Source: Mycolicibacterium sp. ND9-15 (lineage in GTDB: Bacteria > Actinomycetota > Actinomycetes > Mycobacteriales > Mycobacteriaceae). Taken from it: a stretch of 64,000 nt of DNA. The stretch covers positions 1,773,501 through 1,837,500 of the forward strand of contig NZ_CP142362.1 of NCBI RefSeq assembly GCF_035918395.1, read 5' to 3'. Of the stretch, positions 34,747 through 44,377 are shown one piece after another; the stretch's first letter is position 1; each line of letters begins with the position of its first letter. Position numbers and translations under genes: made by a program. The notes beneath the pieces were generated by a model, which saw only the letters and a program-made list of their open reading frames with translations, made no database searches and had not been told where the DNA came from.

Positions 34747-36036
34747 CTAGCGGCCGGGGCGCCCGTTGACCGGCTGCGGCGCACCGGACGGCGTCGCGGG
34801 CGCGGTGCTCGGAATGTCCGGGGCGTTCTGGTCCGACAGCGCCGACATCGCTGTCCACTCGTCCCACGGCACCGCCCAGTCCCAAAGGTCGCCGTCGGCG
34901 TAGGACAGCTGGATACGCGTTCCGGTGACCTCGACCGGGTCGCCGTATATCGCACTGTTGAAGTACTGCTGGGCGTCCTCGGTCGACAAGTTGATGCAGC
35001 CGTTCGTCACGTTCGTGTTGCCCTGGGCGCCCGAACTGGCCGGGTTGGCGTGAATGAACTCGCCGTTGTTGGAGATCCGGACGGCGAACCGCTCCCGGAT
35101 GTTGGCATAACCGGCCGCGGGGTTGGTCATGTAGAAGTCCTCGTACTTCTCGGTGACGACGTGGGTTCCGCTGCGGGTCACGTTGCGGTCCACGTCACCC
35201 TCGCCGTAGCTGCACGGGAAGTCCATGATCACCGCCCCCGCGCCGTCGAGGACCTGGATGCGATGCGACGACGCCTCTGCCTTGACGACCTGACGACGGC
35301 CGATCTCGAACGTCAGCGTCGCATCCTGGGCACCGTAGGCGCCGTCGCCGAACGGCACGCCGTAGAGCTTGGCGTCGACGTGCACCTTGGTGCCCGCCGG
35401 GTAGTACTCGCGGGTGCGCCAGTGCACGCGTGACCCGCCGACCTCGTCGGGGAGCCACGCCCAGCTGCCCTCCACCTGCGGATCGGTGGTGACCTTGAGC
35501 GCTTTCTCCACCGACGCCTTGTCGGCGATCGAGGCGTCGAACTGGATGATGATCGGCGCCGCCACCCCGACGACCTGACCGTCGGCGAGCTGGAACTGGC
35601 CGCTGACCTGGGCGCTGGGGTTGATCGTGGAGAACGAGCCTTCGACGGGCGTCGCCTTGCCGTCGCGGCCGACGACCGAACCCTTCCACGTGTACTCGGC
35701 GCCGTAGCCCAGCGGTTCGGTGGTCGTGAACTCGGTGCGGTCGCGGTTGAGCGCGCCGGCGACGACCTTTCCGTCGCGATTGGTCAGCGTGACCCGCTGG
35801 AACCAGCCGCCGGCCACCTCCACGCCGACGGCCTCGGTGGGCACGATGTCGGTGGCGTCGTTGGCCGGCTTGAAGTTCAGCGAGGGCGCGTCCGGCGCCG
35901 TTTCGCCCTGTGCGGAAGAGCCGTCGTTGTTGGTCGAGCACGCGGCCAGCACCCCGGGCGCGACGACACCGACCGCCAGTGCGGTCAAGGCACGCCTCCG
36001 GTTGAACTCCGGCGGCTGGGGCTCCGCGGTACTCAC
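34747..36036 (-). CDS. L,D-transpeptidase lipoprotein (LdtMt5/LprQ-like)
   Basis: 429 residues. It makes 3-3 cross-links in peptidoglycan or attaches proteins to it, outside the membrane. The N-terminus has NRRR, a hydrophobic stretch and the lipobox LAAC (C33), so it may be a Tat-exported lipoprotein. Two Ig-like domains (about residues 50-250) precede the YkuD catalytic domain; the active-site motif is [10 protein letters not shown] with nucleophile C347 and H in FIHANP. The C-terminal tail is Pro/Ala rich. It is 15 bases downstream of murB, so both peptidoglycan genes are cotranscribed. Start GTG at 36036. Confidence 0.94.
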   Translation of the reverse strand: MSTAEPQPPEFNRRRALTALAVGVVAPGVLAACSTNNDGSSAQGETAPDAPSLNFKPANDATDIVPTEAVGVEVAGGWFQRVTLTNRDGKVVAGALNRDRTEFTTTEPLGYGAEYTWKGSVVGRDGKATPVEGSFSTINPSAQVSGQFQLADGQVVGVAAPIIIQFDASIADKASVEKALKVTTDPQVEGSWAWLPDEVGGSRVHWRTREYYPAGTKVHVDAKLYGVPFGDGAYGAQDATLTFEIGRRQVVKAEASSHRIQVLDGAGAVIMDFPCSYGEGDVDRNVTRSGTHVVTEKYEDFYMTNPAAGYANIRERFAVRISNNGEFIHANPASSGAQGNTNVTNGCINLSTEDAQQYFNSAIYGDPVEVTGTRIQLSYADGDLWDWAVPWDEWTAMSALSDQNAPDIPSTAPATPSGAPQPVNGRPGR

Positions 36037-36051
36037 GTGGACCCAGCGTAC

Positions 36052-37107
36052 CTACAGCGAACAGCCGATCAGGACAGGCTCGGCCGTGAGCTCGATCCCG
36101 AATCTCGTTCGAACGCCGTCGCGTACGGTCCTCGCCAGCGCGATCACGTCGGCCGTGGTGGCGCCGCCGCGGTTGGTCAACGCCAGAGCGTGCTTGGTCG
36201 ACAGCCGCACGGCGACACCGTCGCCCGGATACCCCTTGCCGAAGCCGGCGCGCTCGACCAGCCACCCCGCGGCGAGTTTGACCCCGCCGGGCGCCGGATA
36301 GTTGGGCACCGGCCCGTCGGCCGAGCCTCGCACCCGGTCGAACTCGGCGGCCGTGACGACGGGATTGGTGAAGAACGATCCCACGCTCCAGGTGTCGTGG
36401 TCGTCCGCGTCGAGCACCATGCCCTTGCTCGATCGCAGCGCCAGCACCGCCTCGCGCACCGCGAGCGGATCGGCGCGGCTCCCTGGTTCGGCCCCCAGGG
36501 CGGCGGCCAGCTCGCCGTAGCGCAGCGGCGCGCTGCGGCCGTCGGCGTCCAGCGCGAACTCCACTTCGAGCACGATCGCGTCCCGTGCGTACTTGAGGAC
36601 GCTGGTGCGGTAGCCGAACCGCAGCGCCTCCGGTGCGACCCAGCGATCCTCACCGGTGCGACGGTCCAGCAGCCGCACCCGCCGGATGGTCTCGGCCACC
36701 TCGGTGCCGTACGCGCCGACGTTCTGCACCGGTGTCGCACCGGCTGACCCCGGGATTCCGGACAGGCACTCCAGCGCGCCGAGCCCGTGGGCCAGCGATG
36801 TGACCACGACGTCGTCCCACACCGCACCCGCCTCGGCGCGCAGCAGGTTGCCGTCGACGGTGATCTCGGTGTTGGCGAGGTGGATGACGGAGAGGTCTTT
36901 CAGCTCGTCGGACAGCACGACGTTCGAGCCGCCGGCCAGCACCAGCGAGTCGTCACCGGGGCCGAGGTCGCGGACCACGTCGATGACCTTCTGCGTGGTG
37001 TCGCATGTGATCAGCCGCCGCGCAACGGGTCCGATCCGCAGCGTCGTCAGCGGCGCAAGCGGCACGTGCTCCTCGACCGAGGCGCCCCCTGGTTGCGAAC
37101 TGACCAC
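36052..37107 (-). CDS. murB: UDP-N-acetylenolpyruvoylglucosamine reductase
   Basis: 351 residues, FAD-dependent. It reduces UDP-GlcNAc-enolpyruvate to UDP-MurNAc in peptidoglycan precursor synthesis. FAD-binding segments [12 protein letters not shown] and [20 protein letters not shown] are clear; the catalytic serine is in SVGSFFTNP and the final GIELTAEP contains the conserved glutamate. GTG at 37107 is the likely start. It is divergent from the DUF2505 gene with 26 bases between starts. Confidence 0.97.
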   Translation of the reverse strand: MVSSQPGGASVEEHVPLAPLTTLRIGPVARRLITCDTTQKVIDVVRDLGPGDDSLVLAGGSNVVLSDELKDLSVIHLANTEITVDGNLLRAEAGAVWDDVVVTSLAHGLGALECLSGIPGSAGATPVQNVGAYGTEVAETIRRVRLLDRRTGEDRWVAPEALRFGYRTSVLKYARDAIVLEVEFALDADGRSAPLRYGELAAALGAEPGSRADPLAVREAVLALRSSKGMVLDADDHDTWSVGSFFTNPVVTAAEFDRVRGSADGPVPNYPAPGGVKLAAGWLVERAGFGKGYPGDGVAVRLSTKHALALTNRGGATTADVIALARTVRDGVRTRFGIELTAEPVLIGCSL

Positions 37108-37133
37108 GGCCGGTAACGGTAGCCTGACCAGCT

Positions 37134-37640
37134 ATGCCGCGCTCATTCGACATGGCCGCCGAGTACGGGGGCACCGTCGAGCAGGTTCACCGGGCGTTTG
37201 GCGACGAACGCTACTGGCTCGCGCGGCTCACGGATTCCGGGGCCGACGACTACTCGCTGGACTCGATGGTCGTCGACGAGCACGGCGGCATCGACGTCGT
37301 CACGACCCAGACGTTGCGGACCGACCGGTTGCCCGGACTGGTCACCCAGTTCCACCGCGGCAACCTGAGCTTCGTGCGCGAGGAGACGTGGACTCCGGTC
37401 CGCGACGGGAAGGCCGTCGCGACGGTCAAGGGGTCGATCCCGGGCGCTCCCGCCGGCCTGACGGGCACCGCGGTGCTGGCGCCCGCCGATTCCGGTGCGC
37501 GACTGGAGTTCACCATCGAGGTCGAGGTACGGGTCCCGCTGGTGGGCGGCAAGATCGAGAACTTCATCGGGGGGCAACTCGTCGATCTGCTGATCGCCGA
37601 GCAGCGCTTCACGACCGTGTGGATCGCCGAAAACGCCTGA
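37134..37640 (+). CDS. DUF2505 domain-containing protein
   Basis: 168 residues, Rv0481c-like. The pattern MPRSFDMAAEYGGTVEQVHRAF and the C-terminal VPLVGGKIENFIGGQLVDLL fit the DUF2505 family, a helix-grip (START-like) fold that may bind a hydrophobic ligand. It has no signal peptide. The actual ligand and role are unknown. It starts 26 bases from the murB start on the opposite strand and is followed by a methyltransferase-like gene. Confidence 0.88.
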   Translation: MPRSFDMAAEYGGTVEQVHRAFGDERYWLARLTDSGADDYSLDSMVVDEHGGIDVVTTQTLRTDRLPGLVTQFHRGNLSFVREETWTPVRDGKAVATVKGSIPGAPAGLTGTAVLAPADSGARLEFTIEVEVRVPLVGGKIENFIGGQLVDLLIAEQRFTTVWIAENA

Positions 37641-37725
37641 TACGTCAGGACGTTAGTGGCGCGTGTGTGTGGACGGTACGGCGTGGGGCCCCGGCAGCCG
37701 AGCCGCCGAGCCCTACACTCGGGCC

Positions 37726-38526
37726 ATGAGCGGGCCCATCGGTCAGCTGACCCGGGGCACCACCGGTCACAACCGGCTGCGGCGCTGCGACCGCTGGCTG
37801 GTGCACACGCCACGGGTGCGCACGGCGCTGCTGTCCGCAGAAGACCCGCTCGTCGTCGACCTCGGCTACGGTGCGCTGCCCGTGACGACGCTGGAGCTCG
37901 CGGCCCGATTGAGGGTGGTGCGCAACGATATTCGCGTCGTGGGACTGGAGATCGACCCGGAGCGCGTGCAGACCGCGAAGGTCGCCGGCACCGCCGCGGT
38001 CCGATTCGGTCTCGGCGGTTTCGAGCTGGCCGGTATGCGACCCGTGCTGGTGCGGGCCTTCAACGTATTGCGGCAGTACCCGGTCGAAGCCGTCCGGGAT
38101 GCGTGGTCGACGATGCAACGGCAACTCGCGCCCGGTGGGCTCATCGTCGACGGCACCTGCGACGAGATCGGCCGGCGATGTTGCTGGATCCTGCTGGTCG
38201 CCGACGGACCGGTGAGCCTGACGCTGGCCTGTGACCCGTTCGCGATCGAGCGGCCCTCCGACCTCGCGGAACGGTTGCCGAAGGCGCTGATTCACCACAA
38301 CGTCGACGGCCAGCCGATCCACACGTTGTTGACCGCCGCCGACCGGGCGTGGGCCAGCGTCGCCGGCCACGGGGTCTTCGGCCCGCGGGTGCGGTGGCGC
38401 GCGATGCTGGATATGTTGCGCGACAGCGGTTTTCCCGTTGCACCCGCGCGCCGCCGGATGCGCGACGGGATACTGACGGTGCCGTGGTCGACTGTCGCGC
38501 CGACGGGTCGGGCGCGGCCAACGTAA
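37726..38526 (+). CDS. Class I SAM-dependent methyltransferase-like protein
   Basis: 266 residues. The motif VVDLGYGALPVTTLELAARL looks like motif I of a Rossmann methyltransferase, with an acidic residue at the end of strand 2 (VVGLEIDPERV), and LAPGGLIVDGTCDEIG fits the strand 4-5 region. The substrate is unknown. I do not remember a counterpart between Rv0481c and Rv0480c, so it may be an addition or a loss in M. tuberculosis. ATG at 37726 is chosen; the stop lies 10 bases before the nitrilase-like gene. Confidence 0.78.
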   Translation: MSGPIGQLTRGTTGHNRLRRCDRWLVHTPRVRTALLSAEDPLVVDLGYGALPVTTLELAARLRVVRNDIRVVGLEIDPERVQTAKVAGTAAVRFGLGGFELAGMRPVLVRAFNVLRQYPVEAVRDAWSTMQRQLAPGGLIVDGTCDEIGRRCCWILLVADGPVSLTLACDPFAIERPSDLAERLPKALIHHNVDGQPIHTLLTAADRAWASVAGHGVFGPRVRWRAMLDMLRDSGFPVAPARRRMRDGILTVPWSTVAPTGRARPT

Positions 38527-38536
38527 CCTGGGCCGT

Positions 38537-39352
38537 ATGCGGATTGCCCTCGCGCAGATCCTCAGCGGCTCGGAGCCGGCGGCGAACCTCGCGCTGGTCG
38601 AGGACTACACCCACCGTGCTGCCGACGCGGGCGCGCGGATGGTGCTGTTCCCGGAGGCGACGATGTGCCGGTTCGGGGTACCGCTCGACCCGGTCGCCGA
38701 ACCCCTGGACGGACCGTGGGCGTCGCGGGTGCGGGCGATCGCCGATCGCGCGGGCATAGTCGTCGTCGCCGGCATGTTCGTACCCACCGGTGACGGACGA
38801 GTGTTCAACACGCTGATCGCAACCGGCTCGGGAGTCGACGCGCACTACGAGAAGATCCACCTCTACGACGCATTCGGCTTCCAGGAGTCCAAAACCGTCG
38901 CACCCGGGCGTGAACCCGTGGTGATCGACGTCGACGGCGTGGGGGTCGGCCTGACGCTGTGTTACGACGTCCGCTTTCCCGAGCTGTACGTCGAGCTGGC
39001 CGAGCGCGGTGCGCAACTGATCACCGTGCACGCGTCGTGGGGCAGCGGCCCGGGCAAGCTCGACCAGTGGACGCTGCTGGCGCGGGCGCGGGCCATCGAC
39101 ACAACCGGCTACGTCGCGGCGGTCGACCAGGGCCGTCCGGGCGCCGATATCGCGGCCGTCGGCCCCACCGGTGTGGGGGGCAGCCTGGTCGCTTCACCGA
39201 CCGGCGAGGTGGTGTGCTCCGCGGGCGCCGACCCGCAGTTGCTCGTGACCGACATCGACCTGGACAACGCTCACAGGGTCCGCGAGACGATCGCGGTGTT
39301 GAGCAACCGCGCGGACTTCGCCCGCCGCGGTAAGGCAGAATCGCGGTCGTGA
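38537..39352 (+). CDS. Carbon-nitrogen hydrolase (nitrilase/amidase superfamily, Rv0480c-like)
   Basis: 271 residues. The catalytic triad is complete: E40 in VLFPEATM, K106 in HYEKIHLYD and C142 in LTLCYDVRFPEL. The context FQESKTVAPG resembles the Nit1/omega-amidase branch, which repairs deaminated metabolites. It is cytoplasmic with no signal peptide. Its stop overlaps the start of the DUF2993 gene (GTGA), so the two are translationally coupled. Confidence 0.93.
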   Translation: MRIALAQILSGSEPAANLALVEDYTHRAADAGARMVLFPEATMCRFGVPLDPVAEPLDGPWASRVRAIADRAGIVVVAGMFVPTGDGRVFNTLIATGSGVDAHYEKIHLYDAFGFQESKTVAPGREPVVIDVDGVGVGLTLCYDVRFPELYVELAERGAQLITVHASWGSGPGKLDQWTLLARARAIDTTGYVAAVDQGRPGADIAAVGPTGVGGSLVASPTGEVVCSAGADPQLLVTDIDLDNAHRVRETIAVLSNRADFARRGKAESRS

Positions 39353-40203
39353 CCGACCCGTGGGCTCGCCCGAACCAACCGTCGACGCCGCAGGGCCAGG
39401 TTGCCCCGACGCAGCAGGCGCCACCGCCGCAGGGACCGCAGGAGCCACCGTCGTCCGCATCGAAGATCAAAGATTTCTTCCGCGATCCGCTGTCGATCGT
39501 GCTCGTGGTCGTCATCGTGGTCGCCCTGGTGCTGGCCGGCGTACTGGCCGGTGAGCTCTACGCGCGCAAGCGGGCGAACGACGTCGTCGCCCGCGTCACG
39601 TCGTGCGTCGTAGAGGACGAGGTGAGCGCTTCGTTCGGAGTCATGCCGCCGTTCCTGATTCAGCACATGTCCGGGCATTACACGAACATCCACATCGAGA
39701 CCGCCGGCAATCAGATCCGCGACGCCAAGGACATGAAGGTCGAGTTGTCGATCCAGGACGTCCGCCTCGAGGACACGGCCACTTCGGGCGGCTCGGTCGG
39801 CTCCCTGGTCGCGGACATCAGCTGGTCGTCGGAGGGTATTCGGCAGACCATCTCCGATTCGATCCCGCTCATCGGCGCGTTCGTCACCGGCGTCACGACC
39901 AACCCCTCCGACGGCACGATCGAGTTGGAGGGCGCGCTGGGCTCCATCAAAGCCAGACCCACGGTGGCCGACGGCGGGATCTCGCTACAGGTGATCGAGC
40001 TGACCGGGCTCGGCTTCACGTTGCCGCGCGAAGCCGTGCAACCGGCGTTGGACGCGTTCACCTCGGAGCTGACGACGAACTACCCGATGGGCATCAAGGC
40101 GGATTCGGTCGACGTCACCGATGACGGGGTGGTGAGCCGGTTCTCGACAAGCAACGCCGAAATACCGAAGGGCCAGCAGGATCCGTGCTTCACGGCCTTG
40201 TGA
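39349..40203 (+). CDS. DUF2993 (LmeA-like) membrane-anchored protein
   Basis: 284 residues. A Pro/Gln-rich cytoplasmic N-terminus of about 40 residues is followed by one helix (about 47-68) and a large extracytoplasmic domain with repeating amphipathic strands. This is the DUF2993 layout, to which the lipomannan-elongation protein LmeA belongs and which is distantly related to lipid-binding proteins. The Rv0479c counterpart is listed as a membrane protein of unknown role. The GTG start overlaps the nitrilase stop. Confidence 0.85.
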   Translation: MTDPWARPNQPSTPQGQVAPTQQAPPPQGPQEPPSSASKIKDFFRDPLSIVLVVVIVVALVLAGVLAGELYARKRANDVVARVTSCVVEDEVSASFGVMPPFLIQHMSGHYTNIHIETAGNQIRDAKDMKVELSIQDVRLEDTATSGGSVGSLVADISWSSEGIRQTISDSIPLIGAFVTGVTTNPSDGTIELEGALGSIKARPTVADGGISLQVIELTGLGFTLPREAVQPALDAFTSELTTNYPMGIKADSVDVTDDGVVSRFSTSNAEIPKGQQDPCFTAL

Positions 40204-40206
40204 CCG

Positions 40207-41733
40207 TCAGTCGGTGACGCCGCCCCAGCGGAAGCTGTTGACGTACCTACCCATATCCATCGCCAGCTGCAGATTCGCGCCCGATGGATGGCCGGTGCCG
40301 AAGCCGCGGGTGAACTGGCGGTACGGCCCGATCGCCGACGCCACCAGCGCGTAGTCGTTCTTGACCGCAACCATCACGATCAGCCGTATCCGGGTGTAGC
40401 GGCCGTTGGCGTCCTGCGGATAGTCGTCGGCGACGACGCCGTAGCCGAGCTCATAGCCGACCATTGCGTTCGGAATCTCGTATTCCGTTGCCGCATCCGG
40501 GTAGTACTCGTCGATCAGATCCTCGGCGATCTGCTTGGGCGTCCGGCCGTCGGCGGTCAGCCCGAACAACTCCATGGTGCCGGTATCCCCGCCGGTGAAG
40601 TTCAACTCGACGCCATCGGGGTTCAACGTGGCCTCGTACGCGCTGCCCGGACCGGGGTACTGGACGGAGAACGCTCCGTCGTGCGCATAGAACCGCGGGT
40701 TCGATTCGATGGGCTCACCGATCGGTGGCCGCCCGCAGTCCGGTGGGCACACGATCTTGGCAAGATGCGGAGTGGTGAGCACTGCCGCGACCACACCGGC
40801 GCCGGCCGCGACCGCGCCCCCGGCAGCGAGCGTGGCCAGTACGCGCATCGGACCGACCCGGCCGTCGCGGTCGGTTCGCGCAGGATCCGGCGTCGCGGCG
40901 CGTTGTCCGATGCGCAGGGCGGCCAACGCGATCAGCGCGATCACGGCGTGCACGGCCAGGTGCAGGCCTTGTGCAACCGGGGCGTACTCCGTAACACCCA
41001 CGAGCGCGTAAAGAACCAGTGTCACAGCCACACTCGCGACGATCGCCCGCCACCGGCCCGCCCACAGCGTGGCTCCGACCAGCCCGCCGAGGGCCACGGC
41101 CGTCAAGGGCAGTGTCAAGCCTTGAATTCCGGCCTGCACCAGAAGTACGCCCACCCAGGGGCCTTCGGTCTTGACGCCCGTCGCGAACTGCGGGACCAAT
41201 CGGACCAGGGTCGCCCCGGACGTGAAGACGACAGCGCTCAGCGCACCGACCGCGTAGCCGTCCAGCGGCGCACGGCTCACCGGAGGCACGAGCCGCAACG
41301 CCGCCGGTGGGAGCAGCATCAGAACCGCACTGGCGACGGGTATCCCGACGGCCATCAGCAGCCTCTCGACATCAAACCCGGCACCGCGCAGCGCCACGTC
41401 GTGAGATGCGGCGACCACCGGGCCCGTCGCCAACGCCCAGCCGATGCCGAGTACCGCGGACAGCGCAGCGGTCGACGCGAGTCGCCGCGTCGGCACATCG
41501 CGCTGGATGCCCGCCACACGGAGATAGCCGACGAACACCAGCGCCACACCGACCACCGCGACGGCGATCAGCGGCGCCTGCCAGCGCAACACCGCGAAGC
41601 AGACCAGCAGCAGCGCGAGCACCGCGAGTGCCCATCCGAACGACACCCGGGAACGAGACGCCAGATGGGGAAACAACGTGCTGGTCAAGGGATTTCGCCA
41701 CCCGACCGGGCGGTGCGGTGACACCTCAGTCAA
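40207..41733 (-). CDS. Polytopic membrane protein with extracytoplasmic C-terminal domain
   Basis: 508 residues. About eight helices fill residues 30-280, another follows near 298-318, and residues 320-508 form a soluble domain that should face outward. That domain starts with a CPPDCGRPP motif, where two cysteines may form a disulfide. No family is recognised. The start appears to be TTG at 41733, overlapping the sedolisin stop (TTGA); GTG at 41724 is an alternative. It is the last gene of the lipoprotein-protease-membrane protein trio and may anchor or receive the protease. Confidence 0.75.
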   Translation of the reverse strand: MTEVSPHRPVGWRNPLTSTLFPHLASRSRVSFGWALAVLALLLVCFAVLRWQAPLIAVAVVGVALVFVGYLRVAGIQRDVPTRRLASTAALSAVLGIGWALATGPVVAASHDVALRGAGFDVERLLMAVGIPVASAVLMLLPPAALRLVPPVSRAPLDGYAVGALSAVVFTSGATLVRLVPQFATGVKTEGPWVGVLLVQAGIQGLTLPLTAVALGGLVGATLWAGRWRAIVASVAVTLVLYALVGVTEYAPVAQGLHLAVHAVIALIALAALRIGQRAATPDPARTDRDGRVGPMRVLATLAAGGAVAAGAGVVAAVLTTPHLAKIVCPPDCGRPPIGEPIESNPRFYAHDGAFSVQYPGPGSAYEATLNPDGVELNFTGGDTGTMELFGLTADGRTPKQIAEDLIDEYYPDAATEYEIPNAMVGYELGYGVVADDYPQDANGRYTRIRLIVMVAVKNDYALVASAIGPYRQFTRGFGTGHPSGANLQLAMDMGRYVNSFRWGGVTD

Positions 41734-43364
41734 CGGGGCGTCTTCTGCAGGTCGAGAAGGTTCCGGGCGAGGTTGTAGGTGTTCGGGGTCCCGAGGCCCG
41801 TCACCAGGTCATAACCCGGCAACGCCAGGTCCACGGCGTTCCCGCCTTTGCGCACATCCCGGAACCCGGGCAGGTTCGACCCCGCAGCCACCTGGTACAG
41901 CAAGGGGTTGAGATTTCCCAGCGGCCGCCCGCCGTTGGCCACCAGATACTGGTTCATCAGCACGGTCAGCGCCGCCCAGATCGGGGCCGATTGCGATGTG
42001 CCCCCGCCCATCATCTCGCGCTGACCCAAGATGAACCGCACCCCGGTGAACGGGTCGGCGACCGCGGAGACGTCGGGAGCCAGGCGCCGGCGCCCGGTAT
42101 CCCGCGCGATCTCCAACCGGTCCTGCCAAGCCGGCCGGGCGAACAACTTCGACACTCCGCCGCTGCTGCCTTGAGACAGCGGCGAATCCACCCACGCGCG
42201 TTCGGCGAGCCACTGCCCGCGGGTACCCGTCGACAGCGTCGTGCCGCCGACGGACGTCATCGCGGGAAGCGAGGCGACCGCGTCGAGGCCGATGTCATCC
42301 GGTCCGGGCGGTGCCGACCACCGGTCGCCGCCTTTGCATTCCAGCCCGGCGGTGTCGCCGCTGGCGTCGAACGCCGAGGTACCGCGCCGCTGCGCGGACG
42401 CCAGCGCCGCCGCCACGGGCGCCAGATCGGTTGCGCTGACGAACGCCTCGCAGCCCCATCCGATCGACAGGCTCCACACCGCCCCCGGGTAGTCGCGGTC
42501 GACCTGCTCGAACAGGTTGCCGATCTTCTCGTATGCGCCATCGCCTTCCACGGTCGGTCTGGCGTTGACCACCACAAGCCGCGCATCGGGCGCAATCGCG
42601 TGCGCCACTTGCAGATCCATCGCGGTCTCACCATGCATCTCGGAGGGCTTGCCCCCGACTATCTCGGGGGTGAATCTCGGCAGCCCGGAGGTGTCTGCGA
42701 ACAGGTCGAGATCGTCTTGTTCGACGCTGTCGAAGGTGAAGATCACGATCGTCGCGCCGTCGCCGGTGAACCCGGCATCGGCGAGCGGTGTCGCGTTGTA
42801 CACCTCGAGCAACCCCGCCGGAGTCAGACCACCCTTGGGTACGTCCAGAGGAAGGAAGTCAGGTGTCTTGGTGCGGTACGGCGTGTAGCTCATGATGCGG
42901 CCGACCGCGGTGACGGTGTCGCGCAGGTCCGGCGGGATCGACGGTTGTTGCGGCGATGCGTAGAACTCATCGCCTTTCGGGGACCGGAAATCGCGCACCG
43001 GCACCGCGAACGCCTGCCCGACGTCCGCCGCGGCGCCCTCGACGATCGCCCATCCGTCGCCGGGCCGCCAGCGCACCCATAGGTTGCGAGCGTCGGCCCA
43101 GCCCATCAAGGCGTCGGGTCTGTCCGAACCGTCGAGCGCGACGGTGAGCTGGGCGTCGCCGGACCGGGACGGACCCAGATCGGTGGAGCGGGCGAGCAGG
43201 GCCGCGTACGGACCGGTGATCACGGCCGGGGCGCGCGTCGCACACGCGCCCGACGCGGCGATCAGCAGCGCGGCGGTGAGGAGGGCCGGAACCCGGCGCT
43301 TATTAACCCTGGCCCCGGGGGCCGCGATGCCGACCAGGCGTCGGACCTTCGGCTGGCGGTGCAT
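41730..43364 (-). CDS. S53 family serine-carboxyl peptidase (sedolisin-like) lipoprotein
   Basis: About 544 residues. A hydrophobic signal ends at a lipobox-like ASGAC (C41), giving an extracellular lipid-anchored protease. The sedolisin signature is complete: E246 and D250 (GETAMD), oxyanion D337 (SGDTAG), nucleophile S457 in GGTSQSAP, and a C-terminal calcium site (DLVTGLGTPN). A pro-domain fills residues about 50-190. Such enzymes cleave proteins at acid pH. The best start is ATG at 43364, inside the 3' end of the upstream lipoprotein gene; no other ATG, GTG or TTG precedes the signal core. No counterpart is known to me in this place in M. tuberculosis. Confidence 0.88.
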   Translation of the reverse strand: MHRQPKVRRLVGIAAPGARVNKRRVPALLTAALLIAASGACATRAPAVITGPYAALLARSTDLGPSRSGDAQLTVALDGSDRPDALMGWADARNLWVRWRPGDGWAIVEGAAADVGQAFAVPVRDFRSPKGDEFYASPQQPSIPPDLRDTVTAVGRIMSYTPYRTKTPDFLPLDVPKGGLTPAGLLEVYNATPLADAGFTGDGATIVIFTFDSVEQDDLDLFADTSGLPRFTPEIVGGKPSEMHGETAMDLQVAHAIAPDARLVVVNARPTVEGDGAYEKIGNLFEQVDRDYPGAVWSLSIGWGCEAFVSATDLAPVAAALASAQRRGTSAFDASGDTAGLECKGGDRWSAPPGPDDIGLDAVASLPAMTSVGGTTLSTGTRGQWLAERAWVDSPLSQGSSGGVSKLFARPAWQDRLEIARDTGRRRLAPDVSAVADPFTGVRFILGQREMMGGGTSQSAPIWAALTVLMNQYLVANGGRPLGNLNPLLYQVAAGSNLPGFRDVRKGGNAVDLALPGYDLVTGLGTPNTYNLARNLLDLQKTPR

Positions 43365-43584
43365 TGACAGTGGGCGAGAACGGGTTCGGATCATCGGGAT
43401 TGATGCGCGGCGCCTTCTCCGTCGGCGTCGCGGGGGGCGGTGTGGTCGTGGTGGTGGTCGTGGTGGTTTCTGGGGCCTCTTCCCCTTCGGTGGTGCACCC
43501 GGCGGTGACGGCAACCATCGCCAACACCGCGGTCACGCCCACCCCCGCCAGAACTCGACGAGGCAAACTGGGGTGAGTGATCAT
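43303..43584 (-). CDS. Small lipoprotein with poly-threonine linker
   Basis: 93 residues. The signal peptide ends in a lipobox (VTAGC, C30). The rest is low-complexity: a run of nine threonines, then Pro/Thr/Glu and a Pro/Gly/Arg-rich end. It would form a flexible surface tether with no enzymatic domain. Its 3' end overlaps the start of the sedolisin gene by about 60 bases in another frame, so the two are made together. Function unknown. Confidence 0.75.
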   Translation of the reverse strand: MITHPSLPRRVLAGVGVTAVLAMVAVTAGCTTEGEEAPETTTTTTTTTPPPATPTEKAPRINPDDPNPFSPTVNAPPAEGPTPGRHRGPRGQG

Positions 43585-43684
43585 GATCGAATCCTATCTG
43601 CGGTTTCACGTGCGCAGAAGGCGATCAGCCAACTCGACGCGTGGTGTTCCTGATCGTACAGCAAATTTCTGCATCGAGCGTAAA

Positions 43685-44377
43685 TCAATGTCGGCGGTCG
43701 CTTCCGGCCAAGCCTTCCAGCACCGCTCTCGTCCCCGACAGGCCCAGTCGGCTGGCCCCGGCGTTCAGCATCGCGATCGCGTCGGCGGCGGTCCGAATGC
43801 CGCCACTGGCCTTGACCTGCGGCCCTACCGTCGCCATCAGTTCAACGGCACGCACGGACGCGCCGCCGGCGGGATGGAAACCCGTTGAGGTCTTGACGAA
43901 GTCCGCACCCGCATCGGCCGCGGCCCGGCACGTCGTCAGCAACGTCTGCTCATCACCGAGCAGCAGTAGCGCGGCGGACTCGACTATCACTTTCAGCGTC
44001 GTGGGCACTCCGACCGCGGTCCGCACCGCAGCGACATCGGCGCGTAGCGCATCGAAGTCACCGTGCAGCGCGGCGCCCACGTCGATCACCATGTCGATCT
44101 CGCCTGCGCCGTCCTCGACCGCAAGGCGCGCCTCCTGGGCCTTGATCACCGACAGGTGTTTGCCGGACGGGAATCCGACGACCGCGCAGACCACCTGCGT
44201 CGGCGAACCCGACCGCTTGGCGATCGACGTCATCGACGGCGACACGCAGACGGCGTACACCCCGAGCGACGCGGCTTCCTCGGCGAGCGCGACGACGTCG
44301 GCCTCGGTCGCTTCGGGTTTGAGCAGCGTGTGATCGACCAGCGCCGCGACCTCATCGCGGCGATAGGTGTGGGCCAT
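43685..44377 (-). CDS. deoC: Deoxyribose-phosphate aldolase
   Basis: 230 residues, class I aldolase TIM barrel. It cleaves 2-deoxyribose-5-phosphate to acetaldehyde and glyceraldehyde-3-phosphate in nucleoside salvage. The Schiff-base lysine is K162 in [23 protein letters not shown] at the N-terminus and VKASGGIRT near the end are diagnostic. The ATG at 44377 shares one base with the stop of the upstream secreted protein gene (TGATG), so the start is firm. Confidence 0.97.
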   Translation of the reverse strand: MAHTYRRDEVAALVDHTLLKPEATEADVVALAEEAASLGVYAVCVSPSMTSIAKRSGSPTQVVCAVVGFPSGKHLSVIKAQEARLAVEDGAGEIDMVIDVGAALHGDFDALRADVAAVRTAVGVPTTLKVIVESAALLLLGDEQTLLTTCRAAADAGADFVKTSTGFHPAGGASVRAVELMATVGPQVKASGGIRTAADAIAMLNAGASRLGLSGTRAVLEGLAGSDRRH

